This document shows positions 21,401-34,738 of a DNA stretch of 64,000 bases, piece after piece. This DNA comes from Culex pipiens pallens (lineage: Eukaryota > Arthropoda > Insecta > Diptera > Culicidae). The stretch covers positions 2,604,001-2,668,000 of the forward strand of contig NC_068939.1 in NCBI RefSeq assembly GCF_016801865.2, written 5' to 3'. A program made the position numbers and the translations under genes. The notes under the pieces are model-generated. The model was not told where the DNA came from, searched no databases, and saw nothing but the letters and a program-made list of their open reading frames with translations. Position 1 is the first letter of the stretch. The number at the start of each line of letters is the position of its first letter.

Positions 21401-23626
21401 GCTTAAAAAATGTTTAGTTTTGCAGTCAAAAAAAAGTTGCTCCACATCGTTAATTCCTCACAAGCAAGCACTGCTCAGCATCCACCATTAAAATGAAATT
21501 TAACTCCACCGGAATTTTTCATAACTCTAAATTGCTGTAAATTCCAAGTTCCACTAACGACCCCCCAGTCCAGGCACTCGCGAGCTCACTTTTAATTTGA
21601 AGCTATCTATTTCCACGTTCTGTGTGTTTTTTCAGCCAAGCTTTCCAAACCAGAGGAAAATCACGTTGTACGATTTCCCCGTATAGTCCTGAGCGGGATG
21701 AAAATTCATGGGGCTTGTGGAAACCAAACAAGAAAAAAAATCGGGGGCAAAAAGGTGCGCCGTAAAATTACTGCTCGACCTGGTCCCGGTGGTTCCCCGG
21801 GGGAGCACACAAAAATGGGTTGAATTATACTATCCTGCTCGTCGTATATCGATGATGGGGACTAAACTCAGCCGGGCATAACGAGATATGCGATGGGAAA
21901 ATTTGCTGCCTTTGTTGGTTTTCAGTTTTCCGTTTTTTTTTTGTTTCGGTTGTTGAATCTGGTACGGTAAACAAAGTTTATTTTGAATAAAGTATGCAGC
22001 GCCTCCATAGTTGTAATTTTCTCAAATGAAATTTACAGTTCTGCACAAGCTTGTAATTTCTCGTGTTGAAACAAAGGATGATGACCATAAAAGGGAAGTT
22101 TTTACAATGTGAACATTTTAACCACCACCACCACAAAAAAGATTGTAGACAAGTGGTCTATTCTGGTTTTGCTGCAAAGGGTAGTTACTTTTGTTGCCAA
22201 AGCTTCTTTTTTTTCGCTGGCCCATTTTTTGACACTCGTAGATCTTCTGCTTTCAACAAGCCCCCGGAATGAAACCGGCCAAAAACCGTCCCCGGGACAA
22301 ATGGTTGCAATGGTCTGCCGAGCTGGTGAAAATTTATAACGTGCTTCTTCTGTGTGTCTTCGTTGGTGGTCCCCACAGGACACAGTTCCGATTGCACGCT
22401 GGGCGGGACGCGATAAAACTTGGAGGAAACAAGCCTTTGCTGAAAGCTTTATGAGACGTGGAAATTATTCCCGTGCACCGAGCTGTGCTGCACTTTTGGT
22501 CGGAAAATCTTCTTTCGAGTGTTTTTCACCAAGAAAAAGACTACACTCTTGAGCGGGATTATTAATTTTCCTCACTAAATCGCAAGCATCCTGTTTACGG
22601 GTATCACACTCGGATGTTCAGCTTTGTATTGCAGCAGCCAAGTCATGGTGGCGTCATCATTTTGTCTCGTCCTCTTCCGATATGACAGGGGACAGAGCGG
22701 AAAAACAGAAATTAATCATACTAATTAGCAAACAGATGTGCTGATATTAATTACTGGCAGCCTTGCCGCTTGAGTCGACTTGCTTCGAGGCGATAAAACT
22801 GTGGTGGTGGTGGAAACTTGGGAATGTCAGACTAAACAAGATGGTGTTCTGGAGTTGGCGCGTGACTCCCTACCCTTACACTCCATGAAAACTAAGAGGA
22901 TTAGCAGGACTGAGCGCGCTCTTTTCTATTCCGGGGCTGGAAGTGGCAAAGCACATCAAAAGAGTGAAAAGCTGGTGGGAATCTGTTTTGCATGGCAGCA
23001 AAAAGGTTCGAATTCATCATTTATTATATGCACACCATACTAGGAAGGGATAATAACTGGATGTTGTGATCATCACATAATTACATTAATCTTCATTTCT
23101 GTAAACCATTGTATTGCATTTAATTTAAATTGAAAAATATCTAACGATTTTTACCGACAATTGATACTCATAATAAACGATCAAATTTCCATTTCCAAAT
23201 AAAATCACCAATCAGTGAATCCAAATTTGTTTATTCAACGTTGAGTAAAATCACCAATTAATAATTCGATTACCACGCAAAAGTTGAACAAAAATTCAGC
23301 ATAAAAACAATCCCATTTTTTCACCACCAGAGCTCGTTATAACATGATTAACAGAATCCCATTTAACAAACCAATTACCGGCCATTTTTTCGCTGCATTC
23401 AGCCCGAACAAAACGGGGTTCGTGAAATCAGTCTCTACTCGCGCTCGATTCATTTATCACCAACCGATTCACCATTCTGCGCTGTTCAGTGACCCCCGGA
23501 GGAGCAGGGTTGCCAAATTAATTAGTAACTTCTGGTACATTCGTTTTTTTTTGATTCAGATTCAAAATATTTTATTTTTGAAAAATTGCAAATTTCGTGA
23601 AATTTAGTTCTGAAGAAAAAATGGCT
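21401..23626. other. Noncoding stretch
   Basis: Several overlapping short frames (for example 22063-22454 and 22780-23043) show no domain, splice logic or conserved motif. No repeat boundary was recognised. Confidence 0.4.
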
Positions 23627-23865
23627 TTGAACACGTTCCAATGGGAAAAAAAATCACTTCGAAGCAGTACGAAACCTAACAAATTTCGGGTATAAATACT
23701 ATGATTCGAATCTAAGAAGCCAGGCGTCTCCATGGCTTGATTCAAAGAAGAAGAGATTTAATGGAAAGCACTTGTACCCGAAATTTACAATTTTATTTAT
23801 TGGAGCGGGTACAGGGAGCCCAAATCAATCATACCTTGACGAAACTGAACCGTTTACTGTTATCA
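23627..23865. mobile_element. Foldback MITE family, copy C (left-truncated)
   Basis: The segment starts within the family at TTGAACACGTTCCAATGGG, so it lacks the outer left inverted repeat. The right arm is complete: ACAATTTTATTTATTGGAGC, then AATCATACCTTGACGAAACTGAACCG. The central phrase TAAGAAGCCAGGCG differs from the other copies. Confidence 0.65.
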
Positions 23866-26800
23866 ACTTGAAAATTGAAAGATAAAAACTTTTAAATGTT
23901 GAGTTTTGTGAAACGTTGTCCTGGCAACCCTGTTCAGGTGTGTGATGTGTTCGCTGCATAAAAGGATGTGCACGGGGCGAAGGTGGGTGGCTCCAGCAGG
24001 ACCAAAGGTCAGCGACACACGCATTTTTCGACTGATTACCTTCGGCGTTCGCTTTTTGAAGTTTTACGAGTTGGCCGGTCGGCACACATAAATTCATCCC
24101 CCGATGATGATGCAAGTGAAATGAGGCAGTGATGCGCGAACGGACGACGGACTTCAGCGCTTGGACAGGTACAACCGCTGCTGCACTCAATTAAGCCAAA
24201 TGTGAAACGGTTTTTACTGTCGTGAAAAGCGGGGAGTGATTATTGCGTTGTTGTCGCGCGCTGCCCTGGCGGTCCCGAGTAGTCGAGTGTTTGCGATAAT
24301 GAAGACAGCTAAAATGCTGGACCTCGTTGATGCATCCGGCCAAAGTCGGCGAGGGATTGGGATTTTCAATTGTCGATTACGAGCGATGCGATGACAACGA
24401 CGCAACGGTGCTAATTAGTTTGGAAGTCATCTGCATGCTAATTGCTGTCATCAGCAAATCCGAGCGGTTTAGAGCCGATCTTTCCAGAAGCATTCAACGG
24501 GTTTCTATCAAAATAGGTCAGCAAATATGGTCTGCTTGAACGGGTCTTGTTTCACAGTTTGACAAATATTGGTACAGCTCGGTACAAGCACGATGTTGCA
24601 ACTTGCTGAAAAGACTGTCTGTAACTGTAACTTCTTCAATGGACTTTTTTCATCTCTCACACCTACTCCAAGTGTCTTTTTTAACTTTCTAAGACTTCCA
24701 ACCTTAACACCTCGCTGCTACTGCTGCTGCTGCAGAAGTCGAAGAAGCCTGCAGAGCGAGGATCGTGACAGATTTATAGTCTGTGGGAGATTCTAGCTCT
24801 CCTACGCTGGCTCCACACCGGGCACGTCCCGCCAAGTCGCTGCATATTAGTCCAAATTAGGAGGATGATTTATTCCCAGCTCGTCTGCCACTAGTTAAGG
24901 GGCGGCGGGGCTGTTGCCTGAAGTTAGGATTAATCAAGGAGCGCAACTTTCCGAGAGCAAACGCTAATGAGCGACCCGGCGAAGAACTGATTTGCCCCAA
25001 GCACGGCATCGCCGTCATCTTCAGCGCCAGGAAAGGAGGCGTTAATGTACTTTCGCATGATGGTAACAAGTACCCCTAGGAGGTGTAGGTAGGTAGGATG
25101 CTGCCCACACTCACCAAAGTCCGGAGCGGGGGCAAACCTTCTTCGAAGTCATGCAGTCGAGCTTTTCTGGAAGCACAGGTTGCGCTAAAAGCCTTTCATA
25201 AACTCACATATTAATAAAATATACGGATAAATTGCCTCTTCATCAAGATTGCATCATGAAAGCAAAGTGCTGCTGCAGTCTATGAAAGGCTCTTCTCCTG
25301 GTGTTCCGAATGCAGGCAGACCTTCTTCGCCAGGCGTTCGTTTCTTCGAATCTGGCAGAAGAGAAAGCCGCATACAATGACGACGACCCCAACAAAGTGA
25401 TTCTGTGAAAATTGCAATCAATAGTGCACCTCTATGCATATATGCATCATCGCCATCAGAACCCGAACCCGGTTCTCTTGTCTTCTGCGCTGGAAGCCCC
25501 ACGTGGAGAGTCTATATGGGCGAAGTCTATTATCACTGTATCGTAGAGAGAGCACTCCCACGTTCGACGCACTCATAAGCATACAATTTGTTGACATGGC
25601 TTTTAATTAATTGATATAAAAGCGTCAGCAGAGCAGACCGCATCCGATTTTGTGTTTACCCAATTGAGCCATACCATCTGGTGCTGGTTCGATTTGTTTG
25701 ATGTGCAGAGCATCCACGTGCGTTCTCGCCAAATAACCCGGCAGGCATACAGCACTCTGCATTCGACGAGCGCAGAGTCCCGATGAAATGCAAATCAAGC
25801 GAATGATTCCGCTGTAATCAAATAACCAGCATGTTTACCGTATCAACCCCCTCGTTGATTGACGATGATTTGTCCGTATAGTTTTGCAACCGACACGCTG
25901 ATAGTGCAATATTCTGATTTGATCAGGCGTGCAATTGTGCTGATAGTGTGCAAACATTGTTTGTTCCTTTCCTAGCCAAAATGATAAGCTTGTGGATGCA
26001 AATGTATTGGATCTTTATTGTTTGAAAAAGTAAAAAAAAAGTTTTGAAACAAACTATCAACATAATTCTTATAAGTTCGATACACAACTTCAATACAACT
26101 CTAAATAGTTAAAAAATCATGGTAATATTAGATCTCGGAATGAGTACATTTTTTATGTCAGAATAAACTTTTCGTTGTAAAGCCCCTTTTTCACTTTAAC
26201 ACAATCGCGTTAAAATTGGGACATTTATGCGATCAGCGGCAGTAAATAGCTTTTAAAATTTAAAACTTATGTACTTTGTTTTGCTCCGTGTTGAAATAAA
26301 CCACAATTATGATTCAAATGTGATTTTGATTAAATAAATTTTTAATAAATACATTTATTTTCTTTTTCTTACATTTCACAAAAATAATATTTTTCAAATT
26401 ATATTTTAACAACATTTAAGTCACTATTGCAGCAGCAAATTGGAACTATAGTCTAATAAAGGACAGCATTTAATTTGGAAATTGCAGTACTTTTTTGTGT
26501 TATGTAGTTGCAAATATTTTTTTGAAATTTATGTTCCTCGACTGTGACCCAAAGCAAAAATAATTGAAATAAAAAAGTATAAAAAATTAAATGACGAGTT
26601 ATTGTTTTGAACATTTCAATCAAAAAGGTGTTTTAAAATGCGTAAAACAACTGTCCAGTTGTTCTGCAATGATTAGTTTCCAAAATATCTTTTAAATATT
26701 GACGAAAAACATTTTTCATTGGAATTTCATCAAAATTCAATATGCTTTTAAAACGAACTCAAACATGCTAAAAATGATTGTCAAAATAGAAAATTTCAAT

Positions 26801-27473
26801 TTAGGTTGTTGTCAGATAAAATTTCTATTTTCATGAAAATGTTTAAAACATTTTTTTGCCCCCTGATTTTCCGGACTAAATTTGAAGGGGGGCTTTGCGG
26901 CATAAATATTTGCAATGGCCTTACTGTTTCAACCAAAATCATTCACAAATATCAAAACATTCTGCAAAAAAATATATATACATGATATAATACCAAATCT
27001 TTCAAGAATATACAAAATTAGAAAATAATAATTAGAGAACTATGGCATTTTTCGCAACTCTCTAAATTTTCAACATTTTTCATTATTCAGCAGAATTTGG
27101 TCCGGGGATGGACACACCATGTGGTACATCGAAATATCACAATAATTGAAAAACATGAATTGAACAAATAAGCGAACCCAAACATGCAAAACATCTTCAT
27201 TAATGCATCAAGAACGCATTTAAAATTGTTTTTATTGTTGATTAAGACTTCTAATTCCCTTGAAATGTTGTTTTTTTTTAAGAAAAAAAAATAACTTTTA
27301 ATTTTTTTAAATACATTTTCTGGATAAGTACAGCTTTTTAGAATATATCGAAAATTTTACCAAGAAAATACTTAAAAATTCTTTTTTTTTGCAATTTCGT
27401 TATGAATCTACTTAATTTTTTTGACATTCTCGAATGACGAAATGGTCTACTTTTCATCGCCAAAAATAGCATC
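23866..27473. other. Noncoding stretch with a MITE fragment
   Basis: No supported gene is seen; the longest ordinary frame (23825-24190, minus) has no domain. From about 26000 the sequence becomes strongly AT-rich. A second fragment of the CACAGAAAA-type MITE lies at about 26108-26175: ATCATGGTAATATTAGATCT then TTTTTTATGTCAGAA. Confidence 0.4.
26108..26175. mobile_element. Fragment of CACAGAAAA-type MITE
   Basis: It shares AAAAAATCATGGTAATATTA and TTTTATGTCAGAA, in the same order and with similar spacing, with the left half of the complete element at 45798-46015. The right inverted end is absent. Confidence 0.5.
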
Positions 27474-27757
27474 GACCACCCTAACGGAATTTGAAAATTG
27501 TCCAAATATATGTTTTTCCGTGTAATTTTTCCCGCTGAATCTGAATCAGCCCTCAGAATTGAGCCAAAGTATCGTAAAATCGATTTTTGGTCATAATTTT
27601 ATAATAAATGATAATTTTACATGGAAACCCAAAAATGACCAAAAACGACGATTTTTCGATACTTTGGCTCAATTCTGAAGGCTGATTCAGATTCAGCGGG
27701 AAAGATTACACGGAAAAACATATATTTGGACAATTTTCGAATTTTGTTAGGGTGGTC
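27474..27757. mobile_element. Foldback MITE with ~120-bp arms
   Basis: The arms are long inverted copies. The left reads GACCACCCTAACGGAATTTG and then GTCCAAATATATGTTTTTCC. The right reads GGAAAAACATATATTTGGAC and ends TTGTTAGGGTGGTC. The arms continue inward through CCCGCTGAATCTGAATCAGC on the left and its complement on the right, meeting near 27605. The transcript would fold into one long near-perfect hairpin. The minus-strand frame at 27617-27886 crosses the right arm and is not a gene. Confidence 0.8.
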
Positions 27758-29463
27758 CCATATGGTTTTCTCTTGAAAATTAGACTTTTTCAAATAAAGA
27801 TATCTCGAGTTTAAAGAAAAACACCTCTGAGATTTATTCAGCGTTTGTAGTGCTAGATCTCCTCGTTCAAAAGCAACCTGGTGCATAAAATTTGGCTTGC
27901 ACCTTTTCGAGAAATTTATGTTTTAAATTTGCATCTTTTTTACCTTCAAATAGCTGTAACTATTGACCCTTAAGTCCAAATTCAGTCCAAAAATGTTCAT
28001 TTTTTCAAGCTCTAAAAGTGCTCTTAATACCACTTTTCTTTAAAACTTAACCCTGAATTGCCACGTTCAACAAACTGATTTTTGAAGGTTTGCTCAGATG
28101 CTTTCAAATTTGGTCGTAGAAGGCGTAGAACACGAGATAAAATTTTGGTGTCTTCGAGCCCAACAACTTTCTAGAAGCCAAAAAAGTCCCAAAAATATTC
28201 CTGTAAAGTTAGATTTTCAAAATCACCCTAATAGTGAACCACCCTAATTTTCAACCAAACCAAAAGTTGCCCCTTTCCATTTGCAACAACTCTTCTCAAG
28301 ACACCAAAGCTACAAAACTTCACAATTTTCCAGAAATCCATTTTTCACTTAATTTTGCGATCTGGACCACTGTGCAATGTTTGCAAAATCGTAAGAAATG
28401 TTGATGATTTCGGAAAAATACAACAGTGTTTACGAATTCAAGAACATGGCGTTGCCGGATTTGCTTAAAGTATTTCTATACGTGTAGGCATCGTTTTGAA
28501 ATTCTCAAAACATTTATTCCAAAATATGAAAAATCATAATACTATATATTCATTCTAAACATTGAAAATTGGATTAGAAGTTTCCTGGATATCGTCAATT
28601 AAAAACTAACTTAATTTTATTGCAAATGCAATTTAACGTTAACGGAACATTCACAATAAAAAAAACTGAAAAAATGCCAAAAAAATGCTGCGGTATGAAA
28701 TTTTGGAATTCCACTCCTTTTACCACGCTTGCCCACAGAAGGACAGGCCTCAACCATGAGAGTGACGGCCAGTGAGGGACCCCCGGTCGCATACATTTCG
28801 CATTCATATTTCGCCTCCATTAAACCGAGCGATATGCATGCAGGCAAGCCTGCAAGTAAGGTTGGCTGGTAATGTTCGAACAACAACAACAACAACTGAC
28901 ATATGAAGAAGTAACCGAAACCTGAAACCCACCGCCGGTTCAAGTTTCGCCGAAATGACGACGACGACGACCAGCCCAAGACGGCTCGGCTGTGTGATGA
29001 ACAAATGTTCTTTTCAAATCGATTTTCAGCGTCCCTAGGTGTGCCTTCCGTCCGGGACCTCGGCGGGGCCATAAATTACTGCGTGGCGTATGCATACGAC
29101 GCACTTGGGGCGCGAATTCCGCGCAAATTCGCGATAGAACGCGACTGCATCGAAACACCTGGGGAGGCTTAATTGGAAAATTTTTGTTCGATTACCCACT
29201 GCCAAGCCATGCCATCTGCTGCTGCTGCTGTCTTGCCGACGGTTTCGCGAGGTTTTTGGGATTTTGCGCGGGGACCGTCGCGTTCAAGTCGCGGAGGTAA
29301 TGAGCAGCAGAGGGCGGGAGTCTGTGTCTGCGTTGAGTGTGGAAAATAAAAGAAGCGCGAAGAAAAATTGCACTTCAAAAGAGGGAACATAAATTTCAGT
29401 GTGTTTTGACGCGCAAACGCGGAGATGTGTCGTTGTTTGGAGAAAAGCTCTGGTTCAAGGGGG
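27758..29463. other. Noncoding stretch
   Basis: CACCCTAAT phrases near 28204 and 28222 resemble the terminus of the neighbouring foldback element, so part of this AT-rich DNA may be relict transposon. The minus frames at 28595-29158 overlap each other in three registers and show no domain. Confidence 0.4.
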
Positions 29464-29576
29464 GTTAGGGTGATTCTCGGTAGAAACAGTTTTTAAACTC
29501 AACCGAATTTATGGTTTAGAACTTGGTTTATGATCAAGTAGGTTTATATTTTTATTTTCTGATGGATCACCCTAAC
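29464..29576. mobile_element. 113-bp mini-MITE
   Basis: Perfect 11-bp terminal inverted repeats, GTTAGGGTGAT and ATCACCCTAAC, enclose about 90 bp of noncoding sequence. A target-site duplication is not obvious. Confidence 0.55.
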
Positions 29577-30719
29577 ATTCCACGAGAAAGCGTAGAAAGG
29601 CCACGTACCTTCCGTTGTAGTCGTCACATCTCACACATGAGACGGTTCTGTAAGCAGCCAACCCTTTCAACGAAACTCTCCCATATACGTGTGGGATGAA
29701 TGGTGTTTACACCCGGAGCCCATTCTATCAACAACGGCGACAATTTGTTTGCTTTTAATTACAAAGAAATATTGTGCCAAACCTCGAGGGAGGGATAACC
29801 CTTTCGACGCGAATCTCGTCGTCGTGAATTTCGCGTATACCTTTTGTTTCGATAGTGGTGTCACGAAAGTGGCAATAATGGGCGCGTTATTTTGCTACAA
29901 CAATCAACCCGTTTGCGCGAAAGCGTTTTTTAATCCGCGATAATCAGCTGAAACTGCACGTTGGCTGCTGCAGTTTTGTTGCAACAGTTAGAATCGGAAC
30001 GAAACTAACAGAAAAACACGCTTGTTTGCGCCAGTTGACAAATAAAACATGTGGTTTAGCAATTTTTGCGACCCGCGCGCAGAACGTGTTTAATTTCAGC
30101 TCAATTCTTGCCGATGGCCGCGGGGGTAATTAATTTTTTGCTGCTGAATCACTCACATTTGAACCATAAAACGTCACCCAGACGCACACGTACACACGTA
30201 CACAGTAGGATGTAACTAAAATGACTTTTGGCAAATATGAGCTTGATTGGACGTGAAAAGAGCTGGCACTCCGCCCTTGCATTATAAATGGGATCTAACT
30301 CGTAAAATTATTTTTTTCCAAATTATATTTTTTAAAGGCCCTTTCCCACCAATGCGTATATTTTCAACATCACTTGTCACTGTTTGCGGGATGAAATTTT
30401 GTATTTTACGAAGGGAATTCAGATCGACATGTTCTCTTCGATAAAGGCTTTCAGAAATTTAGAAATTACGTGCACGTAAAAATAATCAATTTTTTTTCAT
30501 TTTACTTTTTATGACTTAAAGTTAAATTCCCAAAAATAAAACTGAAGAAATATAAATTTCCAGATTGAAAATATGTTAAAACAAATTTAAATTTTAAACA
30601 ATAGCATCTAAAGCACAATACAAATAACTGAAGATGTTATTGGTCCAGTTTTGAAAATTTCCATTCAATTTCTGTCTATATCAATTCGATAGGTTCTCCT
30701 TTGAGCTTTTTTCCAATGC

Positions 30720-31135
30720 ACTAATTCTGAGTAATAGGGTACAAAATAGCACTAAATGAGCACTAAATTTTAGCTAGAAAAAAAATCAAAATGGCGACAT
30801 GTGTAATCTGATTTTTGAACATAGTAAGGCAATTTGTATGGAAACTTTAAGGGCACTAAATCGGAGCAATTGGGCACTAAATAGCACTAAATGAGCACTC
30901 ATTTTCAGGCTGAAAAAAAACTAAACGGTGACATGTGTAATTTGACTTTTAAATTTTGTTTGGCGATTTGTATGGAAAATATAAGGGCACTAAATCTGAG
31001 CAATAAGGCACTAAATAGCACTAAATGAGTACTCATTTTCATCCCAATTTTAGCGGCAACATGTGTAATCTGGCTTGTATTTCAAACTTTGTATTGCAAT
31101 TTTTATGTAAACTATATGGTCACTAAATCTGAGAC
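30720..31135. repeat. Tandem repeat, ~133-bp unit
   Basis: The phrase AAATAGCACTAAATGAGCACT and its flanks recur with starts near 30724, 30858 and 30992. A partial fourth copy (CACTAAATCTGAG) lies near 31121. Each unit also holds an ACATGTGTAAT phrase and a GCAATTTGTATGGAAA phrase. There are about three diverged copies. Confidence 0.75.
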
Positions 31136-31327
31136 TGACAATTGTAAACGCTCCATACAAAAAAGATTTTAATTGTATGGAAATTGTCCACTATGGGAGA
31201 GGAAGGAAGACGGAGGGGGGGGGGGGGTACAAATCGATTTTGCTTTAAAAATGATTTTTAGTAATAATGTTCTACAGATTTTCGATATTAAAAAAACGCA
31301 ATTATTTCAAAAAATCGTACCTCATAA

Positions 31328-31484
31328 GGAAGCGTTCTTTTATTACGTAACGCAGTAGGGGGGAGGGGGGGTCGGAGGCCGTGTTACGCTTCATACAAAA
31401 TTTTTAAAATTTGTATGGAAATTTTGTTACGAGGGGGGGGTCTAAAAGTCCGATTTTCGCGTTACGTAATAAAAGAACGCTCCC
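31328..31484. mobile_element. MITE, TIR GGGAGCGTTCTTTTATTACG
   Basis: The left end reads GGAAGCGTTCTTTTATTACG then TAACGC. The right end read in reverse gives GGGAGCGTTCTTTTATTACG then TAACGC, identical over 24 bp apart from the outermost bases. G-rich runs lie inside both ends. A third occurrence of this terminus starts at 63904. Confidence 0.75.
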
Positions 31485-34400
31485 ATAAATACGATTTTAC
31501 ACATCAAGCACTGTGGCTCAAGAGATGTATTTTACAGTACTTGAAAACACATTTAAAAAAAACGAAAATTAAAAAAATTACCCATTCTGCATGACCAACC
31601 CACAAAATTGTATGGAGGCTTGTATGGAAAAACGAATGATCCAATTTTAAAGTTCAATGGCATTTTTGTTACATCCTAATACACACACCGACCGCGTTCT
31701 ACAGTTCAACAATAAACAGTTTGTCGCCGGTGGTTAAAAATTTTATGAGCTCAGCTCGATTTTGCTCGGTTTCGAGGGTCATTATTTTTATTGTTTTATG
31801 AAGTGAGCTTTAGCGAAGCAGTTTTTTTTGCTGCTGCGCTACTTCACGGTTTATGCTGCTCTATAATATGCAGTGCACTGCATATTATATTTCGTCTCTG
31901 CCGTTGCATTTTTGCACTGAAGAGCTGCCAGCTCCGCTGAATGAATTTTGGTGAATTTGCGATTTCGGTTTGGGTTCTTGCCCTCTCCGGTCCATGCTGT
32001 CGGGCATGGTTTGTTTCGCCAAGTGCGAATTGAAATTATAATTTTGAACCTTTGGGGAATGCAACCCTCTCTCGAAATCGCACGTAATTTGATGCGATTC
32101 ACTGCATTCTGGGCAGCGTGGTCGTCTATGCCCAGCCCAGCTGTTGACTATTATCGCAATGTTTTATTCAAAACATGTGCTGGATTTTGAACCGCTTCAG
32201 CCCATCCTGTGTGAATGAGGCAGACTGAGCTGATAAGGTAGAGTTGAAGCCTTGGAAGCCTCACTAGTAGTTGTAGTACTACTTTTCGTAGTATTGCCAC
32301 AACAATAAAGAACATCCTTTATTCAGCTTCTATTGTTCGGAAATTGCCCTTGCTGCTGCTGCACACAGCACCACTTGCCAGGACACAAGAGTCCCAGGAA
32401 GGCTTCCTCTTAACCTAAGACAAGTACATGCTCTCTGGTTTCATAGCTTCTGGATGCTGTGCGCTCCTCCATCCTTTCAGCATTCTACAAGTCTGGGTTT
32501 TGTTGAGCCATGCTGACATTGTCTTCCCTTTCGGCACGGCCAAACCACACCCTCTCGGCCCATTGTTGCGGATGAATTCCAGGACTGTTATTATGATTAA
32601 CTTTCTTTAGCCAGCCCGTCTGCCAGACTCGAGCTTCGATAGTGAACGAAGGGCAATTTGCTTGAACTCGATGAAGAAATTTAGCCACATTATCCACCTC
32701 CTTAACAAATTCACGTACGACATTCCTGGAAGGGTTTCCAACTCAGGAAGGCTGGTGTATTGCAGACAGCATGCAACAATGTGGAATTGTTGTTGAAATA
32801 TGTGCTAAGCGTTTGATCTCTTCAAATACCTAAACTAGGCTATCTGATATTTAGGGTGACAGTCACTTCAAAATTGCGAAAACTGTCATTCTATGTCATT
32901 TTTATGCTAATTTAGATAAGTGCTTCTCCGAATCCCAACCATCCCTTCCAAGTACTCGCAGAACCTGTCGACGTGACTCGGCCCAGAGTGCATCTTTCTT
33001 GTGATGACGGGAGGGGGACGAGCCAACAGATCGATCGGCGGACGCTATTTGCTAATGCGAATTTCATGTCGGCTGTCTACCGCGGAATCAACCCACGACG
33101 ATGCCCAACTTGGCCTGGTGTCACACACAGATGACAGTTGAGCCTCCACCGCCAGCACCGTTACCGCAGAAACAGTTTGGCGAATCCAATCGATAAGAAC
33201 ATGAACAAATGTCAATTAAATGAAGCCCCAAGTGTGCTTGTTGTGGCGGCAGTTGCCCACGAGGAAAAGCCGGGTTGTGGTCGCCGAAATCCACGCCGTG
33301 AATCGACCGTGTCTTAATGCTGAATTTATATTGAGCTTATCGTAATCTCCTGACCAGTGGTCGTAAAATTAATAACCCGGACTAGGCGTGTTTTTGCGTG
33401 CCCTCGAGAGTGTGTGTGGTGACCACGTTACTGTTGCGGTCGGTGTGATAATCCGTTCCTTGCTGTAAAGTGTAAGTTGCGTTCAGTCAGTGTGTCCCAG
33501 CGAGTAGACACGGAGGATTGCATGTGTTGTAAACTTGTATGGGCACACGATAAGCGGATGAAATTTCTGTGTAAATAAATTGTAATCCCCGCGTAGCCAA
33601 TTTACCTGGCGTGATTAGTATCTATTACACGCGGTAACACTTAGAAGCCAAAGTAGTGTGGGAATATAATGGAATGCAATTTGTTTGAAGAACTATTCTC
33701 GAGTAAGTGGAAACTTCTGGTTTATCTTGTCCAGCACTGCATCGCACGATATCAACCCGGAATTGATTTTCGCGTCACTGCGAATCCTGCTTCCGAAACG
33801 TGTATATTTGCTTTTCCACTTGACAAGAGTCCCGGCTACCATCGACCGCCGCCGCAGAAGCACCAGATCTGGGTCACTGGAGCTGCCAAGCCAACGAGCC
33901 ATTCAACATTTTGTTCACGGTATCCGACAACCAACCGTTGTCGAGAGCACTGGTCGTCGTTACACCCGGGCGAGGCTGCTGGTGAGGTTTTTCGCTTTTG
34001 ATACAACGAATATAAAAAAGCCCTTTTAACAACCGGAACCCGCCATGATACCCTCCGGGAGTACAAACAAAGTTTGCTTACCCAGCGAAGGGGGTTTGGT
34101 CTATACGTCCTTCCCCTTTTGTCGATGGATAGCAATCGATTGCGCAACAACATCAAATAATCCCCCTCTGGACAATTACGCAGAATAGAAATGTAATAAA
34201 GTTGCAGAATTATTGAAGAAGGCAAAATGTGACATTCCTTAAAGATTTATCAATCCTATTAGTATTGAAAGACGAATCATTCACAAAATACACGGAACGA
34301 TTTATATAAATAAACAAATAGTTTCCCTATCTTGACCTGCAAAAGCTACGGCGAGAATTTATGCTTCATATTTTTTCCCATCATGGTGCCTTCCAAGCAG

Positions 34401-34544
34401 CAATGCTATGGAAGTGTCTTTTGAAAAAATCCCTGACCACTCCAGACGACCAATATTGCTTAATTTTTATTAAATCAAATTCTTGGTATCGTTTTTTATG
34501 ATTTCTAGCAATTTACTTTTTTTAATTATAGAAAACAAGCTCTT
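31485..34544. other. Noncoding stretch
   Basis: It includes a phrase near 31570-31600 (ACCCATTCTGCATGACCAAC) similar to one near 50162, and a perfect 28-bp palindrome at 31862-31889. Overlapping frames at 33669-34225 have no recognisable domain. A TCAGTCAGT initiator-like phrase lies near 33486, but no gene follows it. Confidence 0.4.
31862..31889. other. Perfect 28-bp palindrome
   Basis: TATAATATGCAGTG and CACTGCATATTATA are exact reverse complements with no spacer. The function is unknown. The length makes it a candidate binding site or recombination relic. Confidence 0.7.
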
Positions 34545-34738
34545 TCCGGCAAACTTTGTCCTGCCCTTTTTTGGTTTCCTGACGTTTCTTGCTTGTTTGG
34601 CTGAATTACCTCCTGTGATCAAAATTTGATTTTACGTAACTTTTCCCATACAATCTGCAGATTTTCCGAAATCGGTTCTAGAGTGGCCAAAGTGCCAATT
34701 CATTAGCGTATAAACCATCCCTGGGCTTATACGAACAC
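34545..34738 (-). repeat. Dispersed repeat, inverted copy of 1547-1745
   Basis: Read on the minus strand it gives TTGGCCACTCTAGAACCGAT, then AGTTACGTAAAATCAAATTT and TGATCACAGGAGG. This is the same order as the copy inside the foldback element at the left end of the window. The flanking sequences differ, so this is a dispersed family and not a local inversion. Confidence 0.6.

Noticed and set aside
33480..33500. TCAGTCAGT as a gene promoter
   Set aside because: The initiator word is short and recurs by chance near 39331 and 48940. No supported gene follows any of them.
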